A model generated the notes under the pieces. That model saw nothing but the letters and a program-made list of their open reading frames with translations, did no database searches and was not told the DNA's origin. A stretch of 64,000 bases of DNA from Chryseobacterium rhizoplanae (GTDB lineage Bacteria > Bacteroidota > Bacteroidia > Flavobacteriales > Weeksellaceae). Where the stretch lies: assembly GCF_900182655.1 (NCBI RefSeq), contig NZ_FXTC01000001.1:124001-188000 (forward strand), given 5' to 3'. Below are positions 53,068-61,038 of the stretch, one piece after another (the stretch's first letter is position 1; the number at the start of each line of letters is the position of its first letter). The translations under genes were made by a program, and so were the position numbers.

Positions 53068-54597
53068 ATGAACAACGGTATTATTATTTTAGATTTCGGA
53101 TCCCAGTACAACCAGCTTATCGGAAGAAGAATCCGTGAGATGGGAGTGTACTCTGAAATCTTACCTTACAATACACCATTACAAGATATTTTAGCAAAAC
53201 AGCCAAAAGGAATCATCCTTTCCGGTGGACCAAGTTCTGTGAATGCAGAAAATGCCCACCTGGTTGAAAAAGAATTGTACGAGCAGGGAGTTCCTGTATT
53301 GGGAATCTGCTACGGAATGCAGATGACGGCTCACCTTTTAGGAGGAAAAGTAAACAAAGGAGAAAAAGGAGAGTATGGTAAAGCAAACCTTGAGATCGTT
53401 AAAGAAAGCTCTTTATTAAAAGGAGTTACTCAGAACTCTGTAGTTTGGATGAGCCACTTTGACGAAGTAGGAGAATTGCCTGCAGGTTTTGAATTAAATG
53501 CAAAATCAGGAGTAATTGCTTCTATCTCTAACGAAGAAAGTAAAATCTACTGTGTTCAGTTCCACCCGGAAGTATCTCATACGGAAGAAGGAGGAAAAAT
53601 GCTTGAAAATTTCGTTTTCGGAATCTGTAACTCAGAGAAAAACTGGAAACTGACAAACTATATCGAGAAAACAGTTGAGGAAATCCGTGAGAAAGTAGGA
53701 GACAACAAAGTGATCCTTGGACTTTCAGGAGGAGTAGACTCTTCTGTGGCGGCTGTTTTGATCCATAAAGCAATCGGTGATCAGTTAACTTGTATCTTCG
53801 TAGATACGGGATTATTGAGAAAGGATGAAGGCAAAAAAGTAATGGATCAGTATGGAGAGCATTTCCATATGAACATTAAAATGGTGGATGCTCAGGAAAG
53901 ATTCCTTTCAAAACTAGCTGGTGTTGACGATCCTGAAGCAAAAAGAAAAATCATCGGAAACGAATTTATCCATGTATTTGACGAAGAATCTCACAAAATT
54001 GAAGGCGCTAAATTCTTAGCTCAGGGAACTATTTACCCTGATGTTATCGAGAGCCAGTCTGTTAACGGACCATCTGCAGTGATCAAGTCTCACCACAATG
54101 TTGGAGGACTTCCTGAAGATATGGAATTCGAGTTGCTAGAACCACTAAGAGAGCTTTTCAAAGACGAAGTAAGAAGAGTAGGAGAAGAATTGGGAATTCC
54201 TCACCACATGGTATACAGACACCCTTTCCCAGGACCTGGATTAGGAATCAGAGTATTGGGAGCGGTAGATGCTGAAAAAGTAAGAATCCTTCAGGAAGCT
54301 GACGATATCTTCATCGAGGAATTATATAAAAATGACCTTTACGAAAAAGTATCTCAGGCATTCGTCGTACTTCTTCCGGTAAAATCTGTAGGAGTAATGG
54401 GAGATGAGAGAACTTACGAATATACTGCTGTAGTTCGTTCTGCCAACACCATCGACTTCATGACGGCAACTTGGAGCAGGCTTCCTTACGAGTTCTTAGA
54501 TACTGTTTCCAGCAGAATTATCAACGAAGTAAGAGGAATCAACAGAGTAGCTTACGATATTTCAAGCAAACCACCTGCAACCATTGAGTGGGAATAA
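53068..54597 (+). CDS. guaA: GMP synthase (glutamine-hydrolysing)
   Basis: GuaA converts XMP to GMP using glutamine. The 509-residue protein has an N-terminal class I glutamine amidotransferase domain with nucleophile Cys81 in LGICYGMQ and His166/Glu168 in HPEVSH. The ATP-pyrophosphatase domain has LGLSGGVDSSVAAVLI near residue 217, and the C-terminal dimerisation domain ends IEWE. The frame extends 30 codons upstream to an ATG at 52978, but that part is encoded by the heptad repeat and does not fit the family. The true start MNNGIIILDFGSQYNQLIG is at 53068. It completes purine nucleotide synthesis in this region. Confidence 0.98.
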   Translation: MNNGIIILDFGSQYNQLIGRRIREMGVYSEILPYNTPLQDILAKQPKGIILSGGPSSVNAENAHLVEKELYEQGVPVLGICYGMQMTAHLLGGKVNKGEKGEYGKANLEIVKESSLLKGVTQNSVVWMSHFDEVGELPAGFELNAKSGVIASISNEESKIYCVQFHPEVSHTEEGGKMLENFVFGICNSEKNWKLTNYIEKTVEEIREKVGDNKVILGLSGGVDSSVAAVLIHKAIGDQLTCIFVDTGLLRKDEGKKVMDQYGEHFHMNIKMVDAQERFLSKLAGVDDPEAKRKIIGNEFIHVFDEESHKIEGAKFLAQGTIYPDVIESQSVNGPSAVIKSHHNVGGLPEDMEFELLEPLRELFKDEVRRVGEELGIPHHMVYRHPFPGPGLGIRVLGAVDAEKVRILQEADDIFIEELYKNDLYEKVSQAFVVLLPVKSVGVMGDERTYEYTAVVRSANTIDFMTATWSRLPYEFLDTVSSRIINEVRGINRVAYDISSKPPATIEWE

Positions 54598-54621
54598 TCT
54601 TTGACTTGAATTAATAATATA

Positions 54622-54651
54622 AATCCTGCCCGCTTTGGGTGGGATTTTTTT
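54622..54651 (+). terminator. terminator after guaA
   Basis: AATCCTGCCC / GGGTGGGATT pairs over 10 bp with two G-U pairs and a 5-base loop, then seven T residues. Confidence 0.82.
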
Positions 54652-54652
54652 G

Positions 54653-54934
54653 TTAAAACTTTTTTAATGAAAAAATGATAAGTAATATATTCATGCTAAT
54701 TAATAAACAATACACTAACTTGAAAAGTATATGCTTATGGAAAATAAGATAATTTACTATCATTGTGATCATTAAATAAAAGTAAATAAAACTTTTTGCT
54801 TCCTGAGTTTTTATTTCAGATACTGAAAACAAATTTAAATTATGGGAAACATTGATTGATGAGTCTGCGTAAAAAATTCTTAAAATAAAAATAATTGAGA
54901 CACTTATGAGTAAGGTTACTGCGTATGGCTTCAT
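54653..54934 (-). CDS. small membrane protein of unknown function
   Basis: The 93-residue product has three likely membrane helices (about residues 4-21, 50-66 and 70-90) linked by a polar loop (FYADSSINVSHNLNLFSVSEIKTQEAKS). No family is recognised. Its stop abuts the T-run of the guaA terminator. Start is an ATG, and the amino-acid pattern (helix, polar loop, two-helix hairpin, KKF end) looks like a real protein rather than a shadow. It is AT-rich and has no homologue I can name, so it is a moderate call. Confidence 0.5.
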   Translation of the reverse strand: MKPYAVTLLISVSIIFILRIFYADSSINVSHNLNLFSVSEIKTQEAKSFIYFYLMITMIVNYLIFHKHILFKLVYCLLISMNILLIIFSLKKF

Positions 54935-55020
54935 CAGCTAATAAAAATTTAATATAATCATTACTCTCCGATAAAAAGTATAAATACATTGAGAATATCA
55001 ATATTTACAGCATGAATTAA

Positions 55021-55168
55021 CAGGCCGCTCCTCCGGAGCTATAATTTTAAAACAAATATGTCCTATTAACAGCTTAGCTCCCAGTGGAGCTGGATTTGAT
55101 CCCGTTGGGATCTGCTGTTAGTAGAAAAAAAGAAGTTCCCAAAAATAAAGCTCCAGAGGAGCGGCCTG
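55021..55168. repeat. nested cloverleaf palindrome
   Basis: The outer arms CAGGCCGCTCCTCCGGAGCT (55021-55040) and AGCTCCAGAGGAGCGGCCTG (55149-55168) pair at 19 of 20 positions, the other being G-T. Inside, CTATTAACAGC (55063-55073) pairs with GCTGTTAGTAG (55114-55124). That stem encloses two further hairpins: AGCTCC / GGAGCT (55076-55091) and GATCCC / GGGATC (55098-55112). Arms of this kind are familiar as dispersed repeats in Bacteroidota. It fills the gap between two orphan genes and has no ORF. Confidence 0.85.
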
Positions 55169-55205
55169 CTAATTATGCTTTAATTTAATCGGACAAGAAT
55201 GATTT

Positions 55206-55592
55206 TTAATTTACATTGTAAAAGTAAAAATCTTCAGCGGAAAAAGCATTCAAGTTTTCCATAAAATCAAAATAAGCATTATAAATATCAGGATTTACAG
55301 ACAGATATGGATTAGATAGAGTATTGACGATAATGTATTCTATATCATGAAATGAATGAAGAAGATTTTTTACTTGTAAAGCATATTGATTTTCTATAAA
55401 AATCAGAGGATAATTCAAACAGATATATCCGATGGTTTTATTTCCTAAGTACAGAGCCGTAATTTTTTCTGTATCCATTTCTATATTGATCTCATAATGA
55501 AATGAAAGTACCTCCATTACAGAGCTGAAATCAGAATGTTTCCAGTAATTATTTGAATGAACTGCTGTTCGTAAAGTTTCGGTAATATCCAC
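55206..55592 (-). CDS. hypothetical protein
   Basis: I do not recognise this 128-residue protein. It is acidic and soluble, with an alternating strand and helix pattern (KITALYLGNKTIGYICLNYPLIFIENQYALQVKNLL), and is rich in aromatic residues at the C-terminus (YNAYFDFMENLNAFSAEDFYFYNVN). No signal peptide or membrane helix is seen. The start codon is GTG (55592); there is no earlier ATG in frame close by. It is divergent from the GNAT-nitrilase gene and separated from its other neighbour by a cloverleaf palindrome. Confidence 0.65.
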   Translation of the reverse strand: MDITETLRTAVHSNNYWKHSDFSSVMEVLSFHYEINIEMDTEKITALYLGNKTIGYICLNYPLIFIENQYALQVKNLLHSFHDIEYIIVNTLSNPYLSVNPDIYNAYFDFMENLNAFSAEDFYFYNVN

Positions 55593-55681
55593 TGTTAAAT
55601 TTTATATAAATGGTTGGAAAGTACTTTTCTATAAGGATTTAAGTAAAATATTTTCACTAAATTTAAGTAAAATTACATCAA

Positions 55682-57184
55682 ATGCAAATAGAAACAAGAA
55701 ACCTGACCCTTCAGGATTATGATGAACTGGCGGAAACGATGAAAAGGGCCTACCCGCAAATGTCGGAATCCATTTGGTCCAAAAAAAGTATTGACAAGCT
55801 TACGAAAATGTTCCCCAATGGACAGATTTGTATTACGGTCGACGGTAAACTGGCTGCTGTAGCGCTTTCAATCATTGTCAATTATGATGAGTTTGGAGAT
55901 GATCATACCTATAGTGATATTACAGGAAATTATACATTCAATACCCATACTTCCACGGGAAATGTTCTCTATGGAATTGAAGTTTTCGTAGATCCTGAAT
56001 TTCGTGAGCTGCGTTTGGGAAGAAGACTATACGATGCCCGAAAAGAGCTTTGTGAATTATTAAATTTAAAATCTATTGTTCTGGGTGGTAGAATCCCCAA
56101 TTATCACAAATACAGTCATGAGTTTTCTCCAAGAGAATATATCCGAAAAGTAAGAGATAAAGAGATCTATGATCCGGTATTGTCTTTCCAGCTTTCTAAC
56201 AATTTTCTTCCGATAAGAATCCTGAAAAAATATCTTCCTGAAGATGAAGCTTCCAGAGAAAATGCGGTTCTTTTACAATGGAACAATATCTATTACAGCA
56301 GAAAACCAAATACCATGCAGGACAGCATTATCCGTCTTGGATTAGTGCAATGGCAGATGAGGCACTTCAAAGATATTGACGCTTTTTATGAACAGGTGGA
56401 ATTTTTTGTGAATGTAATGGGAGATTATAAATCAGACTTTGTTCTTTTCCCCGAACTCTTTAACACTCCTTTGCTTGCTCCTTTCAACAATCTTTCCGAA
56501 AGGGACAGTATGATAGAGCTGGCAAAACTTACTGAGGAGATTAAAAATAAGATTTCAGAACTGGCAATCAGCTACAACGTAAATATTATTTCCGGAAGTA
56601 TGCCTGTTTTTGAAAATAATGATCTATACAACGTCAGTTACCTTCTTCACCGTGACGGCCGCGTGGACGAATACCGGAAAATTCATATCACCCCGAACGA
56701 AAAGAGATATTACGGAATGAAAGGAGGAAATGAAATCAAAGTTTTTGATACCGACTGCGGAAAAATAGGTCTTGTGATCTGCTATGACGTAGAATTCCCG
56801 GAACTACCAAGGATTTTAGCTGATCAGGGCATGAAAATCCTGTTTGTCCCTTATCTGACAGATACCCAAAATGCCTACATGAGAGTACGTCACTGTGCTG
56901 CAGCCAGGGCTATAGAAAACGAATGCTATGTAGCGATTGCCGGTTGTGTGGGGAATCTTCCGAAGGTTAACAATATGGATATCCAGTTTGGGCAGGCTGC
57001 CGTATTTACCCCTTCAGATTTTGCCTTTCCGTCCAATGCGGTAAAAGGTGAAGCTACTCCCAACACAGAAATGACCCTGATTGTAGACGTAGACTTGAAT
57101 TTATTGAAAGATCTTCATCATAACGGCTCTGTTCAGGTGATGAAAGACCGCAGGAAAGACCTGTATGAAACCTATCTTAAATAA
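55682..57184 (+). CDS. GNAT acetyltransferase - carbon-nitrogen hydrolase fusion
   Basis: The 500-residue cytoplasmic protein combines two domains. Residues 1-200 are a GNAT N-acetyltransferase, with TLQDYDELAETMKRAYPQM and the acetyl-CoA loop EFRELRLGRRLYDARKEL. Residues from about 216 form a nitrilase-superfamily hydrolase with the Glu-Lys-Cys triad: Glu in FPELFNTPLL (near 256), Lys in YRKIHITPNE (near 332) and Cys367 in GLVICYDVEFPE. Such fusions are known in bacteria but their substrate is not established; amide or amidine chemistry is expected. It appears monocistronic. Confidence 0.92.
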   Translation: MQIETRNLTLQDYDELAETMKRAYPQMSESIWSKKSIDKLTKMFPNGQICITVDGKLAAVALSIIVNYDEFGDDHTYSDITGNYTFNTHTSTGNVLYGIEVFVDPEFRELRLGRRLYDARKELCELLNLKSIVLGGRIPNYHKYSHEFSPREYIRKVRDKEIYDPVLSFQLSNNFLPIRILKKYLPEDEASRENAVLLQWNNIYYSRKPNTMQDSIIRLGLVQWQMRHFKDIDAFYEQVEFFVNVMGDYKSDFVLFPELFNTPLLAPFNNLSERDSMIELAKLTEEIKNKISELAISYNVNIISGSMPVFENNDLYNVSYLLHRDGRVDEYRKIHITPNEKRYYGMKGGNEIKVFDTDCGKIGLVICYDVEFPELPRILADQGMKILFVPYLTDTQNAYMRVRHCAAARAIENECYVAIAGCVGNLPKVNNMDIQFGQAAVFTPSDFAFPSNAVKGEATPNTEMTLIVDVDLNLLKDLHHNGSVQVMKDRRKDLYETYLK

Positions 57185-57222
57185 AGATGAACTATCTCAA
57201 AAGGTAACTCAGATAGATTTTT

Positions 57223-57293
57223 ATATCAATAGAAGCGGGCTTTAGCCCGCTTATTATGTATTTATCTGTAATAAAGGCTTTAGCCAAAGCTTA
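57223..57293. repeat. paired-palindrome element, copy 3
   Basis: TATATCAATAGAAGCGGGCT, then the palindrome GCGGGCTTTAGCCCGC, then about 25 bases, then AAAGGCTTTAGCCAAAGCTT. Same order and orientation as copies 1 and 2. Confidence 0.75.
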
Positions 57294-57340
57294 TGGTCTC
57301 TTGCCGTTTGATATTGTTTAAAGTTGTAGCCATGCTATAA

Positions 57341-57370
57341 AAAAGACTGCCTGGAAAGACAGTCTCTTTT
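57341..57370 (-). terminator. terminator of the bacteriocin-like gene
   Basis: On the reverse strand AGACTG / CAGTCT with a 10-base loop is followed by TTTTTTAT. Confidence 0.65.
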
Positions 57371-57402
57371 TATTTTACCTAAAATTTTCTTTGAGTGGCA
57401 GA

Positions 57403-57564
57403 TTACATGTACTGAGGACATACTACAGCAGGGCAGATCAGTTTTGGACATCTTGGTCTACCGTCTGTAGGACAGCATTGGTTGGAACATCCGATAATGA
57501 TTCCGTTTCCTGCAATCCCTTTTAATTGCTCTCTTGAAAGTTTGTTGTTACGTAAATTTTTCAT
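57403..57564 (-). CDS. bacteriocin-like small cysteine-rich peptide
   Basis: This 53-residue gene is too short for long-ORF lists. It starts MKNLRNNKLSREQLKGIAGN, the leader shape (basic start, LSREQLK, Gly-Ala-Gly cleavage-like motif at residues 16-19) seen in the bacteriocin-like protein families common in Chryseobacterium. The C-terminal part after residue 20 contains six cysteines (26, 30, 31, 39, 44, 49) and several prolines (CCPTDGRPRCPKL, ICPAVVCPQYM). Export through a C39-peptidase ABC transporter is an inference from the leader; no such transporter, modification enzyme or immunity gene is in the window. A purine-poor upstream and a T-tailed hairpin downstream frame a single gene. Confidence 0.8.
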   Translation of the reverse strand: MKNLRNNKLSREQLKGIAGNGIIIGCSNQCCPTDGRPRCPKLICPAVVCPQYM

Positions 57565-57687
57565 GTTGTAATACTTTTGGTTTGTTTTATTTGTACGTTG
57601 TAAATATATTAATTTTTATGATAAATGAATGTTTTTGTAATTATTGATGTATTTATTTCTTTAAAACATTGATTATATGTTACAATT

Positions 57688-58500
57688 TTAATTCTTAGTC
57701 TCTGAACATTTGGCTTTAGAAATAACATCATCAATACCATTATTTCCCAACTGCTTGCTTTTTAAAAAACTTTTGCAGGCTTTTTCCTGCTGTCCTGCAG
57801 ATAATAGAACTTCTCCTTGATAATAAAGAACAAGAGGATTATTTGGGTTGTACTCCAGTGCCTTTTCAAAATCCTGTAATGCTGCATCATTTTTTCTTAA
57901 TAATGCATAGGCTGTCCCTCTGTGCTCATAACCCTTTTCTGATTTTTGTATACTTAATGAAACATTGAAGTCCTCAACCGCTTCTACATATTTGTCCATA
58001 CGCATTTTGACATAGCCCCGGTTCAGATAGCCTCTGTAGTTATTGGGTTGTTTTTGTACAGAGATATCAGCATCCGCAAGAGCCTCACTATACATTCCCA
58101 GTTCAGCTTTGGCAGCTCCTCTTTCACCATACAGTCTATAATCATCAGGCATTCTTTCCAATGCAATGGTATAACTTTCTACCGCTTTGGCAAACTGGTT
58201 GGTTAGTGCATAATATTTACCATAAAAAGTATAAACCATCTTGTTTTTAGGGTCTAATTCAAGAACTTTATCAAAATCTGTTCTACATTTTTCAGCATCA
58301 TATAAGTAGAGATAGGACATTCCTCTATACAGATAAGAATCAAGAATATTTTCCTTAGCACTGATCGCTTTATCAAAATAAAAAATAGCCTTTTTGAAAT
58401 TTTGACTGTCGTACTCTTTGTGCGCCTGGTTGTAGCTTGATTGTCCTAAAACAATATGAAAAGCGAGAAGTGAGAATGATAGCAGTAAAGTTTTTTTCAT
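57688..58500 (-). CDS. exported TPR-repeat protein
   Basis: The 270-residue protein has a signal peptide (ending IVLGQS) and about seven tetratricopeptide repeats running from residue 22 to about 255. Examples are YNQAHKEYDSQNFKKAIFYFDKAISAKE, YLYRGMSYLYLYDAEKCRTDFDKVLELDP and YLNRGYVKMRMDKYVEAVEDFNVSL. It ends in a short tail with two cysteines. TPR arrays bind peptides or proteins; the partner is unknown. A related exported TPR protein is at 62432-63382. Confidence 0.87.
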   Translation of the reverse strand: MKKTLLLSFSLLAFHIVLGQSSYNQAHKEYDSQNFKKAIFYFDKAISAKENILDSYLYRGMSYLYLYDAEKCRTDFDKVLELDPKNKMVYTFYGKYYALTNQFAKAVESYTIALERMPDDYRLYGERGAAKAELGMYSEALADADISVQKQPNNYRGYLNRGYVKMRMDKYVEAVEDFNVSLSIQKSEKGYEHRGTAYALLRKNDAALQDFEKALEYNPNNPLVLYYQGEVLLSAGQQEKACKSFLKSKQLGNNGIDDVISKAKCSETKN

Positions 58501-58586
58501 AAGTATGGTATTATAGTTTCAACTTCCGAATTTAATAAAAAAATAGGAACAATTTTTGGAGTAAATTGCAACTACTATTATACACT

Positions 58587-60233
58587 ATGTTTGATAAGCA
58601 GCAAAGAAAACTGAAAAGATCCGCAAGACTGATTTCCGTATTGAGTAAATATGGATTCAAAGATATGCTGGCAAGGATGAATGGAGGAAATAAGCAGGAA
58701 GAAATTCCCAGCTCAGACGAGATTATTTCAAAAGGAACCGTTTACGAAAGAATAAGACTGGCTCTTGAAGAGCTAGGGCCTACTTTTGTAAAATTGGGTC
58801 AGACATTCAGTAACAGAGAAGACTTATTACCGCCGGAATTAATTCAGGAGCTGCAGAAACTTCAGGACAAAGTGGAAACAGTAGATATGGACGTAGAAGA
58901 AGCGTTGGAAAGCGAATTCAATATTTCCGTAAAGGACTATTTCCGTGAAATCCAGAAACAACCTCTGGCTACAGCTTCTATAGCACAGGTGTATAAAGCA
59001 ATTTTGCTGGATGGCAATCCCGTGATTTTAAAATTGAGAAAACCTGATGTACAGTCGGTTATTGAGGATGATTTATTGTTGATCAAAGATATTGAAAAGC
59101 TGATCTCTGCCTATTCTGAAATAGGAGAAAAACTGAATCTGAAACAAGCGATTTCTACCTTTGAAAAATCATTGCTTGAAGAGGTTTCTCTGACTAATGA
59201 AAGAAATAATATCCTGCAGTTCCGTCTGAACTTTAAGAATAATAAAGAAACCTATGTTCCTAAAGTCTACGAAGAATTTTCCAACAACAATATTCTTTGT
59301 ATGGAATTTATCGATGGGATAAAGGTTACCGATAAATCAGTGCTGCTGGCAAATGATATTGACCCTGTAAAAGTTTCCGAAGCAGGATTAAGACTGTTTG
59401 TCTCACAGATTTTAGACTATGGATTCTTCCATGCAGATCCTCACGCTGGTAATATTTTAGTGAAAAAAGACGGTAAAATAGTCTTCATAGACTTTGGAGC
59501 TGTAGGAAAAATTCAACCTAATGATAAAGAAATTCTTGAAAACCTTATCGTAAGTTTTGTCGCCAAAAACTCCCATAAAATAGTCCGGTCACTCAAAAAA
59601 ATGGCGATAAGCTATGAAATACCGGACGAAAGGAGGTTTGAAAATGATGTAGAAGATATTTTGAATTTTGTTCACAGCTCATCACTGCAGGATATTAATG
59701 TACAAGTGATCATCAACAAGATGAAGGATATTCTAAAGGATAACAGGCTTTATATGCCGGATTATTTCTATCTTTTATTCAAAGGAATCAGCTTGATAGA
59801 AGGTGTTGGAAGAAGCATTAACCCTGATCTGGATATCGTTAAAAGCCTTCATCCTTACACCAAAAAGATTTTCACCAAAAAAATAAATCCCAAGAACCTT
59901 TTAAAAACAGGGATGGATAGAATGATGAATTTCACGGATAATGTAGATGAAATCCCGAAAGAGCTCCGTTCTGTTCTTCAAAAACTGGATGAAAATAAAT
60001 TCACCGTTTCCAGTGAAATCAAAAATATAGACAAAACCAACCAATTGATCAAATCCAGTGTGGTTAATCTGATTCTGGCCATGGTCTTAGGCGCAAATAT
60101 CATTGCAACAGCCATCGTTTTTAGTTCAGAATCCGGTCCGAGAATAGGAGAGCTGTCGTTAGTAGCAGTCCTAGGTTTTGTATTTTCAATTATTCTGGTC
60201 CTGATACTTTTACTGAGAGTGACAAGAAAATGA
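58587..60233 (+). CDS. ABC1/UbiB (AarF) kinase-like membrane protein
   Basis: The 548-residue atypical kinase-like protein belongs to the ABC1 family, members of which support quinone or lipid metabolism. It has the family KxGQ-type motif (FVKLGQTFSNREDLLPPELIQELQKLQDKVE), an Ala-rich loop (ATASIAQVYKA), LDYGFFHADPHAGNILV and FIDFGAVG (the DFG equivalent). At the C-terminus are two membrane helices (about residues 490-545). The frame extends seven codons to a TTG at 58566, but the ATG at 58587 (MFDKQQRKLKRSARL) is preferred. It stands alone, divergent from the TPR gene. Confidence 0.92.
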   Translation: MFDKQQRKLKRSARLISVLSKYGFKDMLARMNGGNKQEEIPSSDEIISKGTVYERIRLALEELGPTFVKLGQTFSNREDLLPPELIQELQKLQDKVETVDMDVEEALESEFNISVKDYFREIQKQPLATASIAQVYKAILLDGNPVILKLRKPDVQSVIEDDLLLIKDIEKLISAYSEIGEKLNLKQAISTFEKSLLEEVSLTNERNNILQFRLNFKNNKETYVPKVYEEFSNNNILCMEFIDGIKVTDKSVLLANDIDPVKVSEAGLRLFVSQILDYGFFHADPHAGNILVKKDGKIVFIDFGAVGKIQPNDKEILENLIVSFVAKNSHKIVRSLKKMAISYEIPDERRFENDVEDILNFVHSSSLQDINVQVIINKMKDILKDNRLYMPDYFYLLFKGISLIEGVGRSINPDLDIVKSLHPYTKKIFTKKINPKNLLKTGMDRMMNFTDNVDEIPKELRSVLQKLDENKFTVSSEIKNIDKTNQLIKSSVVNLILAMVLGANIIATAIVFSSESGPRIGELSLVAVLGFVFSIILVLILLLRVTRK

Positions 60234-60286
60234 TAGGCGAATTAAAAATGAAACAATTCCAATAATTTTTCCATTCTGCACTATAA

Positions 60287-60350
60287 CCCCGAATCCCGAA
60301 TCTCGCAATCCGCAACCCCGCAACCCACATCTAAAAAACCAAAAATCCAC
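60287..60350. repeat. C-rich heptad array
   Basis: CCCCGAA, TCCCGAA, then TCTCGCA, ATCCGCA, one 8-base word, then ACCCACA and A-rich words up to the next ATG. It lies between the ABC1 gene and the FG-GAP-like gene. Confidence 0.7.
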
Positions 60351-60351
60351 C

Positions 60352-60861
60352 ATGAAAACACTTATTATAACCACAATCACCTTATTCAGCTCATATGGTA
60401 TGGCTCAGGAAACCAATGCAAAAAATATCCAGGGAGATTTTGACGGAAACGGAACCAAAGAATATGCCTATACAAAAGTCAGTGATTGTGGTGACGAATG
60501 TGAAGGAAAATGCGAAACAACGATTTACTTCAGTGATAAAAGCATAAAGCCTATTACGATTTCACCAGCCAATCAGGGAAGCCTGTATAATCTCGGAGAT
60601 CTTAATGGCGACGGGAAAGAGGAGATCGGGTTTTATCCGAATTGGTGTACCAGCTGCTGGCATCCTTTTTATGTATATACTTTAAGTAAAACCGGCTGGA
60701 AGCCATTATTGCCATCTATTTCAACCCATTGCAACCAGTGGGAAGAAGATAAGTTTCCGATCAAAAAAGATCCCAAAAAGAAAGGATACGTTATCGTTAC
60801 CTCCAGCAAATGGGAAGACGACGATATTAAAATTAAAAGCAGCAGTGTAAAGGTGAATTAG
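60352..60861 (+). CDS. exported FG-GAP/VCBS-like calcium-binding repeat protein
   Basis: The 169-residue exported protein (signal peptide ending GMAQ) has two Asp-rich loops, GDFDGNGTKEYAY (about residue 27) and GDLNGDGKEEIGFY (about residue 82). They match the calcium-binding loops of FG-GAP/VCBS beta-propeller repeats. It also has eight cysteines (for example DCGDECEGKC and CTSC), suggesting disulfides. It is too short for a full propeller. The function is unknown; surface or periplasmic location is likely. The gene is flanked on both sides by heptad arrays. Confidence 0.75.
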   Translation: MKTLIITTITLFSSYGMAQETNAKNIQGDFDGNGTKEYAYTKVSDCGDECEGKCETTIYFSDKSIKPITISPANQGSLYNLGDLNGDGKEEIGFYPNWCTSCWHPFYVYTLSKTGWKPLLPSISTHCNQWEEDKFPIKKDPKKKGYVIVTSSKWEDDDIKIKSSSVKVN

Positions 60862-60867
60862 GAAATA

Positions 60868-61016
60868 CTTTGTTGCTGGTTGGTTTTTTGTTACTGGTTT
60901 AATGTATTGTTATAAATGTTCCTTGGGTTAATTAAATATAATCAGTAAATCACTCTTAATTACGAGTTCCTGCAACCTGTTGCCTAATATCTGCAACCCC
61001 TAATTTTTAACTTGTA
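60868..61016. repeat. facing heptad arms before the helicase gene
   Basis: The left arm (G/T strand, from 60868) has CTTTGTT, GCTGGTT, then GGTTTTT, TGTTACT. The right arm (C strand, from 60964) has GAGTTCC, TGCAACC, then TGTTGCC, TAATATC, TGCAACC. Confidence 0.7.
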
Positions 61017-61026
61017 ATTAAATACC

Positions 61027-61034
61027 TATCTTTG
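61027..61034 (+). promoter_or_regulatory. -7 box of the helicase gene
   Basis: TATCTTTG ends four bases before the ATG at 61039, implying a leaderless transcript. The -33 region has only a T-run (61004-61008). Confidence 0.6.
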
Positions 61035-61038
61035 CAAA

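Noticed and set aside
55021..55168. tRNA or tmRNA gene
   Set aside because: The fold is cloverleaf-like but the stems are too long, and no T-arm, anticodon loop or CCA-type end is seen.
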